Below are positions 9,043-17,880 of a stretch of 45,595 bases of DNA, piece after piece. Within the stretch, counting starts at the first letter, position 1; each line of letters begins with the position of its first letter. A program made the translations under genes and the position numbers. Below the pieces are notes generated by a model that did no database searches, had not been told where the DNA came from, and saw nothing but the letters and a program-made list of their open reading frames with translations. The stretch covers positions 1 to 45,595 of the forward strand of contig NZ_JAPRAT010000032.1 of the NCBI RefSeq assembly GCF_026805325.1, read 5' to 3'. Source of the stretch: Natronobacillus azotifigens. GTDB taxonomy: Bacteria > Bacillota > Bacilli > Bacillales > Amphibacillaceae.

Positions 9043-10743
9043 TTACTCAAATTGCCAATTACCTTTTAACCGTTCTTGAACTGAACGTGTGAAGAACGCT
9101 TCATATGCCTCAACATCTAAAGCACGATAGTTTGAAACGAAATCATTCCATTCATCTTCAAAATCAGCTGGATCAGCTAAAACGATTCTTGGATAATGAC
9201 GCTTCAAAATTTCTTCTGATCTTTCCGCAAAGATTGCTGGTTCAGAACCTTGTGGAACGTTTGTACTCCACGCTGGGTACCAAGGACGATCCTGTGGTTG
9301 CGCAAATAGTTCTGAGAATGTTTCAATGCCATAAGCTTCTAAATATTCTAGATCATCTTCATCATAGTTTTGTAAAGCAACTGCAGGTTGACGACGTGCC
9401 TCCACTGCATTTCCATCAGAGAATGTACCATTAATACGTGGCCAATCCCACTCAAATGTTGTCATACCAAAGTCATCACGGAAATCTTGATCTTCTACAA
9501 TAGCCATTTGTTCCTCTGTTTGATAGAACATACCATCTTCGTCTACGGTGTAATGTTCACCTTCACGTCCCCACATGACCAATCTTTGGTTCTCTTCTTT
9601 AACAAGATTATCAAAGAATTGAATGATACGCTCTGGGTTCTCAGCATCAACCGAAATACCTACACCACGGTTTTGAGTGAAAGCAGGCGGATCAATATAT
9701 TGGTCCTCTATGCTCTCGTCAAAGGTTATAGGTAGAGCCATATACTCTTTGTCTGGGTCATCCATATCTTCAATGGCAATTCTTGCTTGACCCCACTGCC
9801 AACCATAATCAAAGAATCCAAGTACACGTCCTGATGATAATTTAGCTAAATAATCATCGTTGTTCATAACAAACATTTCTCGATCTAAATAACCTTCTGC
9901 ATTTAATTCATTTAATGCTTGCAAGTAGCGTTTTGCATATTCAGAATCACCATAAACAGAAGCTTCGTGCGTTTCCATGTCAACCATTACACTACCATCA
10001 TTCGGATAACCCGCAAGGTGATTTGGCACGTTAGAGAAGGTAAAGAAACTTGTATCATAAGTTAATCCCGTAAATGGAATCGTATTCATTCCATCGATTT
10101 GAGGATTCTCATCTGCATAGCGTTTAATAATATCAAAGTACTCATCTAATGTGTTAACTTCTGGGAATCCGTATTCTTTTAAAATCCCACGTTGAATCCA
10201 GAAAGCACCTTGATCGATATTAGGGTTAGGCATAAATTCGTTAATTGTCGGACCAAATGGAATATAATAAATATTTCCATCCGTCATTGTGAATCGGTCA
10301 ATATAATCTCCATACATTTCTAAAATATTTGGACCGTGTTCTTCTAATAAATCATTTAGTGGTATAAATGCACCAGCATCGAGTAGCATTTCAATTCCAT
10401 GGTCTGGAACAATAACATCAGGATAGGATCCACCCGCGACCATAACACCGAGCTTTTCCATTAAATCTCCAACTAAATATTCAACTTGGAAATTAACACC
10501 TGTTTGTTCTTCAAACAATGCACCTAATTCTGTTTCATTCGTGTGAAGATCTGAACCAGCTACACCGATGAAATAATGATACGTTACAGGCTCAAGGTCA
10601 TTTGCTTCTTCTCCAGAATTATTGTCACTATTTTCTGATGTGTCATTAGAATCTGTTGTTGTGTCATCTTCACTTCCGCAAGCAACAAATACCATAAGTA
10701 GACTTAAAAGAACGAGTAACAAAAACGATTTCTTTTTAACCAC
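9043..10743 (-). CDS. aguE: Sugar ABC transporter substrate-binding lipoprotein, aldouronate type
   Basis: Family 1 solute-binding protein of the large LplA/YtcQ group (566 residues). It has a lipoprotein signal peptide: basic KKK, hydrophobic stretch, then lipobox VFVAC. An acidic Asn/Asp/Ser/Glu-rich linker follows, then the binding domain with motifs such as YIPFGPTINEF and RNRGVGI-type hinge regions. A TTG frame begins at 10761, but AAAGGGG falls inside it; the GTG at 10743, 8 nt later, is the likely start. It is the first gene of the glucuronoxylan operon and should capture aldotri/tetraouronic acids outside the membrane. The exact ligand is inferred from the neighbouring GH67, GH10 and uronate genes. 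Confidence 0.87.
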   Translation of the reverse strand: MVKKKSFLLLVLLSLLMVFVACGSEDDTTTDSNDTSENSDNNSGEEANDLEPVTYHYFIGVAGSDLHTNETELGALFEEQTGVNFQVEYLVGDLMEKLGVMVAGGSYPDVIVPDHGIEMLLDAGAFIPLNDLLEEHGPNILEMYGDYIDRFTMTDGNIYYIPFGPTINEFMPNPNIDQGAFWIQRGILKEYGFPEVNTLDEYFDIIKRYADENPQIDGMNTIPFTGLTYDTSFFTFSNVPNHLAGYPNDGSVMVDMETHEASVYGDSEYAKRYLQALNELNAEGYLDREMFVMNNDDYLAKLSSGRVLGFFDYGWQWGQARIAIEDMDDPDKEYMALPITFDESIEDQYIDPPAFTQNRGVGISVDAENPERIIQFFDNLVKEENQRLVMWGREGEHYTVDEDGMFYQTEEQMAIVEDQDFRDDFGMTTFEWDWPRINGTFSDGNAVEARRQPAVALQNYDEDDLEYLEAYGIETFSELFAQPQDRPWYPAWSTNVPQGSEPAIFAERSEEILKRHYPRIVLADPADFEDEWNDFVSNYRALDVEAYEAFFTRSVQERLKGNWQFE

Positions 10744-10786
10744 TTGATTAACCCCTTTCAAATTATAAATTTGTTACTTTCAATTA

Positions 10787-10805
10787 TGAAAGCACTTTCA
10801 TTATA
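10787..10805 (-). promoter_or_regulatory. Glucuronoxylan operon -10 box overlapped by a cre-like operator
   Basis: On the minus strand TATAAT (10800-10805) is immediately followed by TGAAAGTGCTTTCA (10787-10800), 13 of 14 matches to the palindromic CcpA consensus TGAAAGCGCTTTCA. No good -35 box is seen 17 bp upstream, which suggests activator dependence. A GGATA-N10-TATCC inverted repeat at 10831-10850, just upstream of where a -35 box would be, could be the activator site. Confidence 0.6.
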
Positions 10806-11155
10806 TCGTTTACCTTGATATCGATCACTAGGATAAACTATAGACTATCCACTAAAAATTAAAGATTTATTTTTCTTTTCAAAAGACATAATCTCGAACG
10901 GACAAGCATATAGAAGTTTTTTGTGGTTTTAGAGGTATTCGTTTCTGGTGCATAATCTGACCATTTAGGAAGTTATTCCGATCCTTCATTCCAGGTTACT
11001 GTATGTAAAGACGATCGATTTTTTACGTATTGAATTAGAAATTTAAGAGGCGATATTGGAGGCTTAACTCAGTGTAGTCTCTTCGTAAAAAACAAAATGA
11101 AACTATATTTTGTAAGGTCCTGATGGTGACACTTTCCAATTAAAAAGGCAACAAA
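10806..11155. other. Gene-free stretch upstream of the glucuronoxylan operon
   Basis: No complete gene is seen. It holds the inverted repeat GGATA-N10-TATCC (10831-10850). On the minus strand it also holds a 53-codon coding-like stretch (11017 to 10859) broken by one stop and lacking a start codon, possibly a gene fossil. The rest is AT-rich with no clear structure. Confidence 0.4.
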
Positions 11156-11194
11156 ACAAACATTCAAGCAGCATTATGCTGCTTGAATGTTTGT
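11156..11194 (-). terminator. Terminator of the sensor operon
   Basis: A perfect 19-bp inverted repeat with a single-base centre (ACAAACATTCAAGCAGCAT and its complement). On the minus strand it is followed by TTTTGTTGCCTTTTT. It lies 75 bp beyond the histidine kinase stop codon. Confidence 0.8.
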
Positions 11195-11269
11195 GAAATT
11201 ACCTATAGTATTTTCGGCAAAAGTTCTGATCAACTTCATTTGACAAAAGCCTTTTTTACAAATAAAAAG

Positions 11270-13027
11270 CTATGGACGTTTTTTCCGAGCCGGTGATTCC
11301 GACTTGCATGGTAAACAAAGAACTACTCGTGTGCCTTGATTCGGCTCACTTTCCATATGAAACAGAAAATCATTTTTATAGTATAACTTTAATCGGTAGT
11401 AAACATTTTTAATGCCTACACTTTCCCCCATACTATCTTCTTGCTTCAATTGTCTTATCAGGTTTTCCACCATACTCTTGGACATGCCTACCCCATTATC
11501 GGTAACTTCACACTTAACTCTATTTCCTTCCTTTTTTATTACGACCTTAATATTCCCCTGTTGCTTTATATGTTCAATACCATGGATACTAGCATTCTCA
11601 ACAAAAGGTAAAAATGATAGGTTAGGAACTAAACAATCTTTTACCTTGGGATCCACTTCCACCTGATAAGATAATTTATCACCAAATCGGTAAGCTTGTA
11701 TTTCTAAAAACGAATAAACTAAATTAACCTCATTTTCTACAGTGACCCATTCTTTTCCCCAGGAAAGCGAATTCCGGAAAATCCCAGCCATGTTTTCAAT
11801 AATCTTTGCTGTTTCTTCCTCCCCTTTGATTAAACTTCGCATTCGAATAGTTTCTAGAGAATTAAACAAAAAGTGTGGGTTAATTTGACTTTGCAATGCA
11901 CTTAATTGCGCTTGTTTTTCCTTTAATTCTAAATCCTTCTTATCCAAATTAGCGGTAAACACTTCATTAAATAATTGATTTATCTTTCGTGTCATTCGAT
12001 TAATTTGCCTCGCCAACTGACCGATCTCATCTTTTGATTTAACATGCGGATATTCTTCAAAATTTTGCTTTTCTATTTTTTTCATATGCTTAAGGATTTT
12101 ATCTAAACGCGAATGAAATGACTTTGAAATAAATACAATTGTCAATGTCGGTAAAATAAAATTAATTAGTGCGATAATAAAAATTACCCTACTTGATTCT
12201 AGTAATTCTTCATTAAAAATCGTTTGATCAACTACTGCAATGATTTGCCAATCTCTTAAGTAGTTATCTGTAAATGTTTGTGATGATAGGTAATGGCTTT
12301 CCGGATACTTTCTATCATAAAAATTCTCCATAATATCTACCGTATTGTTACTGGTGTAGATTACACGGCCATGTGCATCTAACAAATATAAATCACCTTG
12401 TAACGTTACATTTTGGATTACTTGGTTAATCGACTGATTGCTTATATCAATTCGAATCATCGTTTCATATCTACTGTTTAAATAAAAATAATTCATTTGA
12501 TTAAAAACAGATAAGCTTACTTCCTCTTCTTCTGTCATCACTTCAATAATCGGTAAACTAGATTGTTTGGCGCGTGTATACCATTCTTGATCTCTCTCTG
12601 TTTCTAAGCTCCGAACGCCACCTGAATAAAGTACAGAAGGATTGTCTGTGTAAAAATTTAACCCCTGAATGGCATTATACAGGGGCATAGTAGTGCTATA
12701 TTGTTTCAATACATAATTATATCTCTCCACATATTCAATTGGCGTTTGGTAGTGGTGATTAAAGAACTCATACAACCGAACATCTAAGTATAATGTCGTT
12801 GCCATCCCGAGTGCCTGGTCAACAAGCTGTCTAAATTGATCATTGGTTTGATCAACAACCAAATCAATATCCATCCGTTTCTGCTCTTGAAATCTTTCCG
12901 TTGTCATCACATAAAACACTGAATTTGATACAACAATTGGAAGGAACACAGAAAGAAAGTAGATAATGAGAAACTTATTACGAATTTTTAAATTATTAAA
13001 TGACTGTGTTAGATGGAATTTTTTCAA
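11270..13027 (-). CDS. Sensor histidine kinase, YesM type
   Basis: Membrane sensor kinase of the LytS/YesM class (585 residues from the chosen start). Membrane segments at about 19-41 and 280-300 flank a roughly 240-residue extracellular sensing domain (Cache-like by size). HAMP, the His_kinase domain with phospho-accepting His385 in QINPHFLFNSLE, and an HATPase_c domain (NASIHGIEHI and DNGVGMS boxes) follow. The frame opens with a TTG at 13048 that has no binding site before it; AAAGGA lies within that frame ahead of the second TTG at 13027. It is the last gene of a tightly packed operon with a DUF624 protein and a lipoprotein. Its likely partner is the YesN-type regulator at 18233-19771, separated by the GH8/GH43 operon. 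Confidence 0.88.
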   Translation of the reverse strand: MKKFHLTQSFNNLKIRNKFLIIYFLSVFLPIVVSNSVFYVMTTERFQEQKRMDIDLVVDQTNDQFRQLVDQALGMATTLYLDVRLYEFFNHHYQTPIEYVERYNYVLKQYSTTMPLYNAIQGLNFYTDNPSVLYSGGVRSLETERDQEWYTRAKQSSLPIIEVMTEEEEVSLSVFNQMNYFYLNSRYETMIRIDISNQSINQVIQNVTLQGDLYLLDAHGRVIYTSNNTVDIMENFYDRKYPESHYLSSQTFTDNYLRDWQIIAVVDQTIFNEELLESSRVIFIIALINFILPTLTIVFISKSFHSRLDKILKHMKKIEKQNFEEYPHVKSKDEIGQLARQINRMTRKINQLFNEVFTANLDKKDLELKEKQAQLSALQSQINPHFLFNSLETIRMRSLIKGEEETAKIIENMAGIFRNSLSWGKEWVTVENEVNLVYSFLEIQAYRFGDKLSYQVEVDPKVKDCLVPNLSFLPFVENASIHGIEHIKQQGNIKVVIKKEGNRVKCEVTDNGVGMSKSMVENLIRQLKQEDSMGESVGIKNVYYRLKLYYKNDFLFHMESEPNQGTRVVLCLPCKSESPARKKRP

Positions 13028-13049
13028 TTGTGTTATCCGTCCTTTCAAA

Positions 13050-13754
13050 CTAGCGGAGTGCCGAACGAACTTTTTCTTTTAATTGTTTCCCTTTTGTGAT
13101 AATGGATTGATATTCTCCATTATCAAGCTGATCTTTTTTTTGTTCGAGCCGACGAAATGCATGCGTTGCATTCCACATAAAAAGCCAACCGAAAACACTA
13201 GTCAAAAAAACAGGAATAAGTCCAGGAACTAGGTAAAAAAGGGTGTATGCTAATAGGACTGACAGAATTAGTGACGCTATCGTTAAAGGACTAGACAACG
13301 CTAGCAACAGCGCTACCTTGAAATTTCTAAAAAAAGGTAGCTCGTAGTGAACATAAACTGGGAATAAGAATACTGCCACAGTGATAAACAAGAGAGCAGA
13401 CATTACCCAACCTATCGAGAGAATAGTATGTTCAATTCCATTAGCCTCACCTATATATTGAAAATTAAAAAGCAGTATATATCCCACCGGTAACAAAAGG
13501 TACCCTAACCCATTTGCCTTTATAAAATCCTTTTTATACGTTTCAAAAAATGTCTTGAATACGGAGACATCCGGATCACCTATTAACCATTTCCTTACTA
13601 CCGCAAATAGAGCAGCAGTTGCCGGAAAAAGTCCAAAAATAACGAAACCAACAAGGGAAAATGCTAACCACAATAAATTCAAGTATGCGAAGCGCCAAAT
13701 CCATTCCATTGCGCGATAAAATTTGGTGTGAATAAACCCATAGTTATTTTCCAT
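13050..13754 (-). CDS. DUF624 (YesL-like) membrane protein
   Basis: Protein of 234 residues with about five hydrophobic segments and the DUF624 signature (a WL-F-G---FG--PAT-A-F---R-WL pattern near residues 28-60). The biochemical role of the family is unknown; B. subtilis yesL stands next to yesM/yesN. The ATG follows the lipoprotein stop codon directly and its GAAGGGATGAAG binding site is inside that gene, so translation is coupled. The kinase start follows within about 25 bp. The context suggests a part of the kinase signalling complex; that is inference. A paralogue is encoded at 30045-30650. Confidence 0.82.
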   Translation of the reverse strand: MENNYGFIHTKFYRAMEWIWRFAYLNLLWLAFSLVGFVIFGLFPATAALFAVVRKWLIGDPDVSVFKTFFETYKKDFIKANGLGYLLLPVGYILLFNFQYIGEANGIEHTILSIGWVMSALLFITVAVFLFPVYVHYELPFFRNFKVALLLALSSPLTIASLILSVLLAYTLFYLVPGLIPVFLTSVFGWLFMWNATHAFRRLEQKKDQLDNGEYQSIITKGKQLKEKVRSALR

Positions 13755-14333
13755 TTACTTCATCCCTTCTTTTAAGAACAACTGTTCAATTAACTGAAAC
13801 GCAGCATCTCTATGCGGACTTGTATTTACAACCCCTACAAGCAAGTCTTCCTCCAGATCTAAGCCTAGATCTTGGATGAATAGATGATTGTCTAAAAGAG
13901 GAATAGCATATAGGTTTTCCTCCCCATTTGATTCGTCTTCTCGTTGAAACCTCGTGTGATCGACATGATCTGGCAGACGCTCTGTAAACTTATCTAAAGG
14001 TGTTAACAAATAAGGATCTATTAAAATATTTTCTAAAAACTCATCAACAACAAATACATCAACTTCTCGATTGATAATCTCTACGGTAAGCCGATCATAA
14101 GAAGCGAAATTCATGGAAACTTCAATTTCAAGCCCCTGATTGACTTCCTTCGTCAAATATTGTTCGAAGTATTCGACCATAACCTCTTGGTAAGAAGGTG
14201 GTACACTCGAAATGAACATAATATGGATTTTATCTGGATCATGTTCTCCATCTGTACGATTAACCGAACACCCTACCAATAAAAACAAAGTTATACCTAT
14301 ATATAAGAAAAAACGGTATCTCTTATTTTTCAT
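13755..14333 (-). CDS. Small lipoprotein resembling a truncated binding protein
   Basis: A 192-residue lipoprotein: basic start, hydrophobic segment, lipobox LLVGC at about residues 18-22. The mature part begins like the N-lobe of a family 1 solute-binding protein (DKIHIMFISSVPPSY, then an EVDVFVVDEFLENIL strand-helix and a LTPLDKF motif). It ends like a binding-protein C-terminus (VNTSPHRDAAFQLIEQLFL). The roughly 200 residues normally between these parts are missing, so it cannot be a normal transporter subunit. It has a good ribosome binding site (GGGGGTGGAGAA) and is coupled to the DUF624 and kinase genes, so it may present a ligand to the kinase. The resemblance is judged by eye. Confidence 0.6.
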   Translation of the reverse strand: MKNKRYRFFLYIGITLFLLVGCSVNRTDGEHDPDKIHIMFISSVPPSYQEVMVEYFEQYLTKEVNQGLEIEVSMNFASYDRLTVEIINREVDVFVVDEFLENILIDPYLLTPLDKFTERLPDHVDHTRFQREDESNGEENLYAIPLLDNHLFIQDLGLDLEEDLLVGVVNTSPHRDAAFQLIEQLFLKEGMK

Positions 14334-14352
14334 TTCTCCACCCCCGTCACCT

Positions 14353-14613
14353 TCATGTTAATAGCCCTACCACTAACGGTTGGACATACCAAATAAATAA
14401 TGTGAAGGTCACAAAATATACAATGATTAGAACAAGATGTGCTTGACCAGACCTATTTTGACGTTTCAATTCTCTAACGCGGCGTATAGCGATCGCACTG
14501 ATGAGTATTCCAAGCAAAAAGTGGAGGAAGTGACGATAGTCTGTGAAAAAATAAAACTGTAAGACAAAGATCGTGATAAAAAGTAAGATAAATCTATTTT
14601 TCTTATGATTCAA
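14353..14613 (-). CDS. Small three-segment membrane protein
   Basis: An 86-residue protein with hydrophobic segments near residues 7-24, 27-42 and 60-85, and a basic loop RRVRELKRQNR between the second and third. It is not recognised. It starts with TTG, with GGGAG 11 nt upstream. It is the first gene of the lipoprotein-DUF624-kinase operon and its stop is 19 bp before the lipoprotein start. Position and topology suggest an accessory part of the same signalling unit. Confidence 0.6.
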   Translation of the reverse strand: MNHKKNRFILLFITIFVLQFYFFTDYRHFLHFLLGILISAIAIRRVRELKRQNRSGQAHLVLIIVYFVTFTLFIWYVQPLVVGLLT

Positions 14614-14656
14614 AATGTATCATCTCCCTCTTATTGTAACTTTAAGTTTACTATTT

Positions 14657-14670
14657 GTTAAGCGTTTTCA
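14657..14670. promoter_or_regulatory. Cre-like box between divergent sensor and xylosidase operons
   Basis: GTTAAGCGTTTTCA matches the CcpA consensus at 12 of 14 positions. It lies 44 bp upstream of the sensor operon start and within the divergent control region, so it could repress either side in glucose. Confidence 0.4.
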
Positions 14671-14724
14671 CTAGCAAATAAGTAAAGAGAATCCTTAAAG
14701 AAGTAAAGGACTTTTAGGCGGTAA

Positions 14725-14755
14725 TGAAAACAAATCTTTTCATTTCACCTATACT
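14725..14755 (+). promoter_or_regulatory. Candidate operator and -10 box of the GH8/GH43 operon
   Basis: The inverted repeat TGAAAA-N6-TTTTCA (14725-14742) is followed by TATACT (14750-14755). No -35 box is seen at the usual spacing; the repeat occupies that position. It could be an activator or repressor site for the GH39 remnant-GH8-GH43 transcript. It is weakly supported. Confidence 0.3.
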
Positions 14756-14821
14756 TTTTGAACCAAAACCTATAGATCATGACCTTCTCATGAAAGGCGC
14801 TCTCCTATATGATTAGAATAA

Positions 14822-15133
14822 CAACCATACAGAAAGGAGGGCTTATCATTTCTATTAACAGAACAACAGGGTAATCCTTGGGGCGTTTGGAAACAGCTTG
14901 GTCGACCAAGCTTTCCAAGTAAAAAACAGATCGATATTATGAAAGCGCCATCAATGCCAGTGGTTGAAACAGCACAGTTACAAGCAAACACCAATGACAC
15001 GATTACTTTGGAGAAAAACGAAGTAACATTACTCACCTATTTTTCGATCAAAGATGAGACGAAAGATTACGTTGGTTTGGATGATGGTAATCTAACATCC
15101 TACTCGATGGATGAAAGGAGTGTATTTTTGTGA
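14822..15133 (+). pseudogene. C-terminal remnant of a GH39-type beta-xylosidase
   Basis: The open frame reads LLTEQQGNPWGVWKQLGRPS, then PSKKQIDIMKAPSMPVVE, and ends near YVGLDDGNLTSY. This resembles the extreme C-terminus of GH39 beta-xylosidases (a GN-W--W--LG-P---P---Q---L pattern followed by a beta-domain ending). The catalytic barrel is absent and the frame closes upstream with a stop at 14819. A strong AAAGGAGG sits at 14834-14840, but no start codon follows in frame; the first ATG is at 14939. This looks like an internal deletion that joined a leader to the gene's tail. The stop codon overlaps the GTG of the GH8 gene (GTGA), so the fragment may still couple translation. Confidence 0.6.
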
Positions 15134-16260
15134 ATAAAGGAGCTTATTATACTGGTCAGTACCGCAATCTTTTTGCTAAGCTCGGGATTGATTCTGAAGC
15201 TGTTGATAAGAAAGTCACGGATACATGGAACCGATTATTTAGCAACAACTACCCAGAAACACAAATTTATTTTGAAACAGATGACGAGATGGGGTACCTT
15301 GTTGATACAGGAAACAACGATGTACGTACTGAAGGCCAGTCATACGGGATGATGATGGCTGTTCAAATGGATCGTCAAGATATTTTTGATCGAATATGGA
15401 AATGGGTAAAAACCTACATGTATATGGAGGAGGGGTTACACGAAGGGTACTTTGCCTGGTCTTGTCAATTAGATGGAACCAAAAATGCATACGGTCCTGC
15501 CCCTGATGGGGAAGAGTATTTTGCGCTTGCTTTGTACTTTGCTTCGAACCGATGGGGAGATCGAGAAGCACCCTTTGATTATTCCCAGCAAGCAACAGCT
15601 TTATTAAGCGACTGTATACACAAAGGTGAAAATAACGATGGTTATCCCATGTGGGATCCTGAAACGAAGTTGATTAAATTTGTTCCCGAGGTTGATTTCA
15701 CGGATCCTTCCTACCATCTCCCTCACTTCTACGCATTATTTTCTGAATGGGCGGATGAGGTAGATCGCCCTTTTTGGAAAGAAGCGACAAATGCTAGTCG
15801 ACATTATATTCGTGTCGCTGCTCATGAAAAAACTGGGCTTTCCCCTGAATATGCCTTTTATGATGGAAGTCCAAATCATATTCGTGGTTTTGGAGACTTT
15901 TTTAGTGACTCCTACCGCGTTGCTTGTAACATCGGTCTTGATTATGAATGGTTTGGTGAACCAGAAACACCTGTCGAAGTGAACGAAAAGATACAACGTT
16001 TTTTTGAAGGAGTTCCACCTGAAGATTATCGCCGGTACAAAATTAATGGCGAACCCTTTGGAGAGAAGGCTTTACATCCGATCGGATTACTTGCATCATT
16101 AGCAATGGGTTCACTCGCAACAGACGGAGAATTAAGTAACCATTATGTTTTAAAATTTTGGGACACTCCACTTCGTCAGGGAGAGCGTCGTTATTACGAC
16201 AATTGTTTGTACTTTTTTAGCTTATTATCCCTATCCGGGAAGTTTAGAATTTGGAAATAA
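15130..16260 (+). CDS. Reducing-end xylose-releasing exo-oligoxylanase, GH8
   Basis: A 376-residue cytoplasmic GH8 enzyme (no signal peptide) of the Rex type, which removes single xylose units from the reducing end of xylo-oligosaccharides of three or more units. By comparison with Bacillus halodurans Rex, acid Glu68 is in VRTEGQSYGMMM, base Asp260 is in FFSDSYRV, and the Rex-specific Leu-His-Pro turn that blocks the far product site is at 315-317. The GTG start has AAAGGAG about 10 nt upstream and overlaps the stop of the GH39 remnant. The GH43 gene follows 15 bp later, and the pair together can take xylo-oligosaccharides to xylose from both ends. Confidence 0.92.
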   Translation: MNKGAYYTGQYRNLFAKLGIDSEAVDKKVTDTWNRLFSNNYPETQIYFETDDEMGYLVDTGNNDVRTEGQSYGMMMAVQMDRQDIFDRIWKWVKTYMYMEEGLHEGYFAWSCQLDGTKNAYGPAPDGEEYFALALYFASNRWGDREAPFDYSQQATALLSDCIHKGENNDGYPMWDPETKLIKFVPEVDFTDPSYHLPHFYALFSEWADEVDRPFWKEATNASRHYIRVAAHEKTGLSPEYAFYDGSPNHIRGFGDFFSDSYRVACNIGLDYEWFGEPETPVEVNEKIQRFFEGVPPEDYRRYKINGEPFGEKALHPIGLLASLAMGSLATDGELSNHYVLKFWDTPLRQGERRYYDNCLYFFSLLSLSGKFRIWK

Positions 16261-16275
16261 ACGGAGGAATCTATA

Positions 16276-17880
16276 ATGAAAATTCAAAATCCTATTTTAA
16301 CAGGCTTTCACCCCGATCCAAGTATTTGCCGAGCAGGTGAAGACTATTATATTGCAACATCTACATTTGAATGGTTCCCAGGTGTGACCATTCATCATTC
16401 TAAAGATTTAAAAAACTGGAAGCTTGTTTCACGTCCGCTTAATCGAGTTTCACAATTAGACATGAAAGGGAATCCAAATTCTGGAGGTGTTTGGGCACCT
16501 CAACTTTCTTATCAAGATGGGAAGTTTTGGTTAATTTATTCTGATATTAAGGTTACCGAAGGACATTGGAAAGATTCCCACAACTATTTAACGGTTTGTG
16601 ATACGATCGACGGTGAGTGGTCAGAGCCTATTTATATGAACAGTTCTGGTTTTGATCCATCACTATTCCATAACCCGAATGACGGAAAAAAATACTTTGT
16701 TAACATGGTATGGGATCATCGTCAAGGCCACCATAATTTCTATGGCATTGTGTTACAAGAATATGACCATGACCAAAGAAAACTTGTTGGTGACAAAAAA
16801 ATTATCTTTAAAGGGACAGACATAAAACTAACAGAAGCACCTCACCTTTATTATGTTGATGGTTATTACTATTTACTAACCGCGGAAGGTGGAACTACAT
16901 TTGATCATCAAGCAACGATTGCTCGTTCTAAAACAATTGACGGACCTTATGATGTGCACCCAGAGAATCCATTGATCTCATCTTTTGCCCACCCACGCAT
17001 TACTTTACAAAAAGCAGGTCATGGATCCTTTGTCCATACACATACAGATGAATGGTATTTTGTTCACCTAACAGGTCGTGTTTTGCCTAAAAAATCAGAT
17101 GCTTTGCTTGACCCTAGAGGCTATTGCCCACTCGGTCGTGAAACAGCTATTCAGCGTGTAGAATGGAAAGAGCAATGGCCATATATTGTTGATGGAAATT
17201 ATCCAAAAGATGAAATTGATGGTCCTAACATAGAAGAACAACCATTCCCTGCTGCACCGGTTAAAGAAGATTTTGATACGGAACAACTGCCGTTAGACTT
17301 TCAAACATTACGGATTCCTTTAGGCGAAGATATCGCTTCACTAAAAGCAAGACCTGGCTATTTACGCCTTTCAGGACGGGAATCGTTAACATCGTTGTTT
17401 ACGCAAGCATTTGTTGCTCGTCGTTGGCAACATTTCCAATTTACTGCAGAGACGAAAGTGGAATTCAGACCTAACAGTTTCCAACAATCTGCTGGGCTCG
17501 TTAATTATTACAACACAGAAAATTGGACATATCTCAATATTACACATCAAGAGGAAAAAGGACGTATTTTAGACATTATGGTCAGCGATAATACAGCCTT
17601 TTCACAACCAATCAAAGGAGAAGAAATTGTACTACCACAAACAGATGCTCCCGTGTATTTACGAGTTGTTGTTGATTATAATGACTATCACTATGAATAC
17701 AGCTTAGACGGAACGTCATGGGAGAATGTTGGCCCTGTCTTTTCATCTTATAAACTTTCTGATGACTATATCCAAGGCGGTGGCTTCTTTACCGGAGCAT
17801 TTGTTGGCATGGCTTGTCAAGATACATCAGGGGAACGCCTCCATGCAGACTTTGACTATTTTAGCTATGATCCCGAATAA
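16276..17880 (+). CDS. xynB: Beta-xylosidase, GH43
   Basis: A 534-residue intracellular xylan 1,4-beta-xylosidase that releases xylose from non-reducing ends. The five-bladed propeller (about 1-315) carries Asp14 (FHPDPSI), Asp127 (SGFDPSLF) and Glu187 (KLTEAPHLY), the standard base, pKa modulator and acid. A beta-sandwich domain (about 325-534) closes the active site in this family. The start has ACGGAGGA just upstream. The gene is cotranscribed with the GH8 gene. Its TAA stop codon lies inside the first five bases of the 182-bp repeat that follows. Arabinofuranosidase side activity is common in the family and cannot be excluded. Confidence 0.95.
   Translation: MKIQNPILTGFHPDPSICRAGEDYYIATSTFEWFPGVTIHHSKDLKNWKLVSRPLNRVSQLDMKGNPNSGGVWAPQLSYQDGKFWLIYSDIKVTEGHWKDSHNYLTVCDTIDGEWSEPIYMNSSGFDPSLFHNPNDGKKYFVNMVWDHRQGHHNFYGIVLQEYDHDQRKLVGDKKIIFKGTDIKLTEAPHLYYVDGYYYLLTAEGGTTFDHQATIARSKTIDGPYDVHPENPLISSFAHPRITLQKAGHGSFVHTHTDEWYFVHLTGRVLPKKSDALLDPRGYCPLGRETAIQRVEWKEQWPYIVDGNYPKDEIDGPNIEEQPFPAAPVKEDFDTEQLPLDFQTLRIPLGEDIASLKARPGYLRLSGRESLTSLFTQAFVARRWQHFQFTAETKVEFRPNSFQQSAGLVNYYNTENWTYLNITHQEEKGRILDIMVSDNTAFSQPIKGEEIVLPQTDAPVYLRVVVDYNDYHYEYSLDGTSWENVGPVFSSYKLSDDYIQGGGFFTGAFVGMACQDTSGERLHADFDYFSYDPE

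Noticed and set aside
15239..15595. Minus-strand open frame of 118 codons opposite the GH8 gene
   Set aside because: It is a shadow of the conserved GH8 catalytic region, with no start signal.
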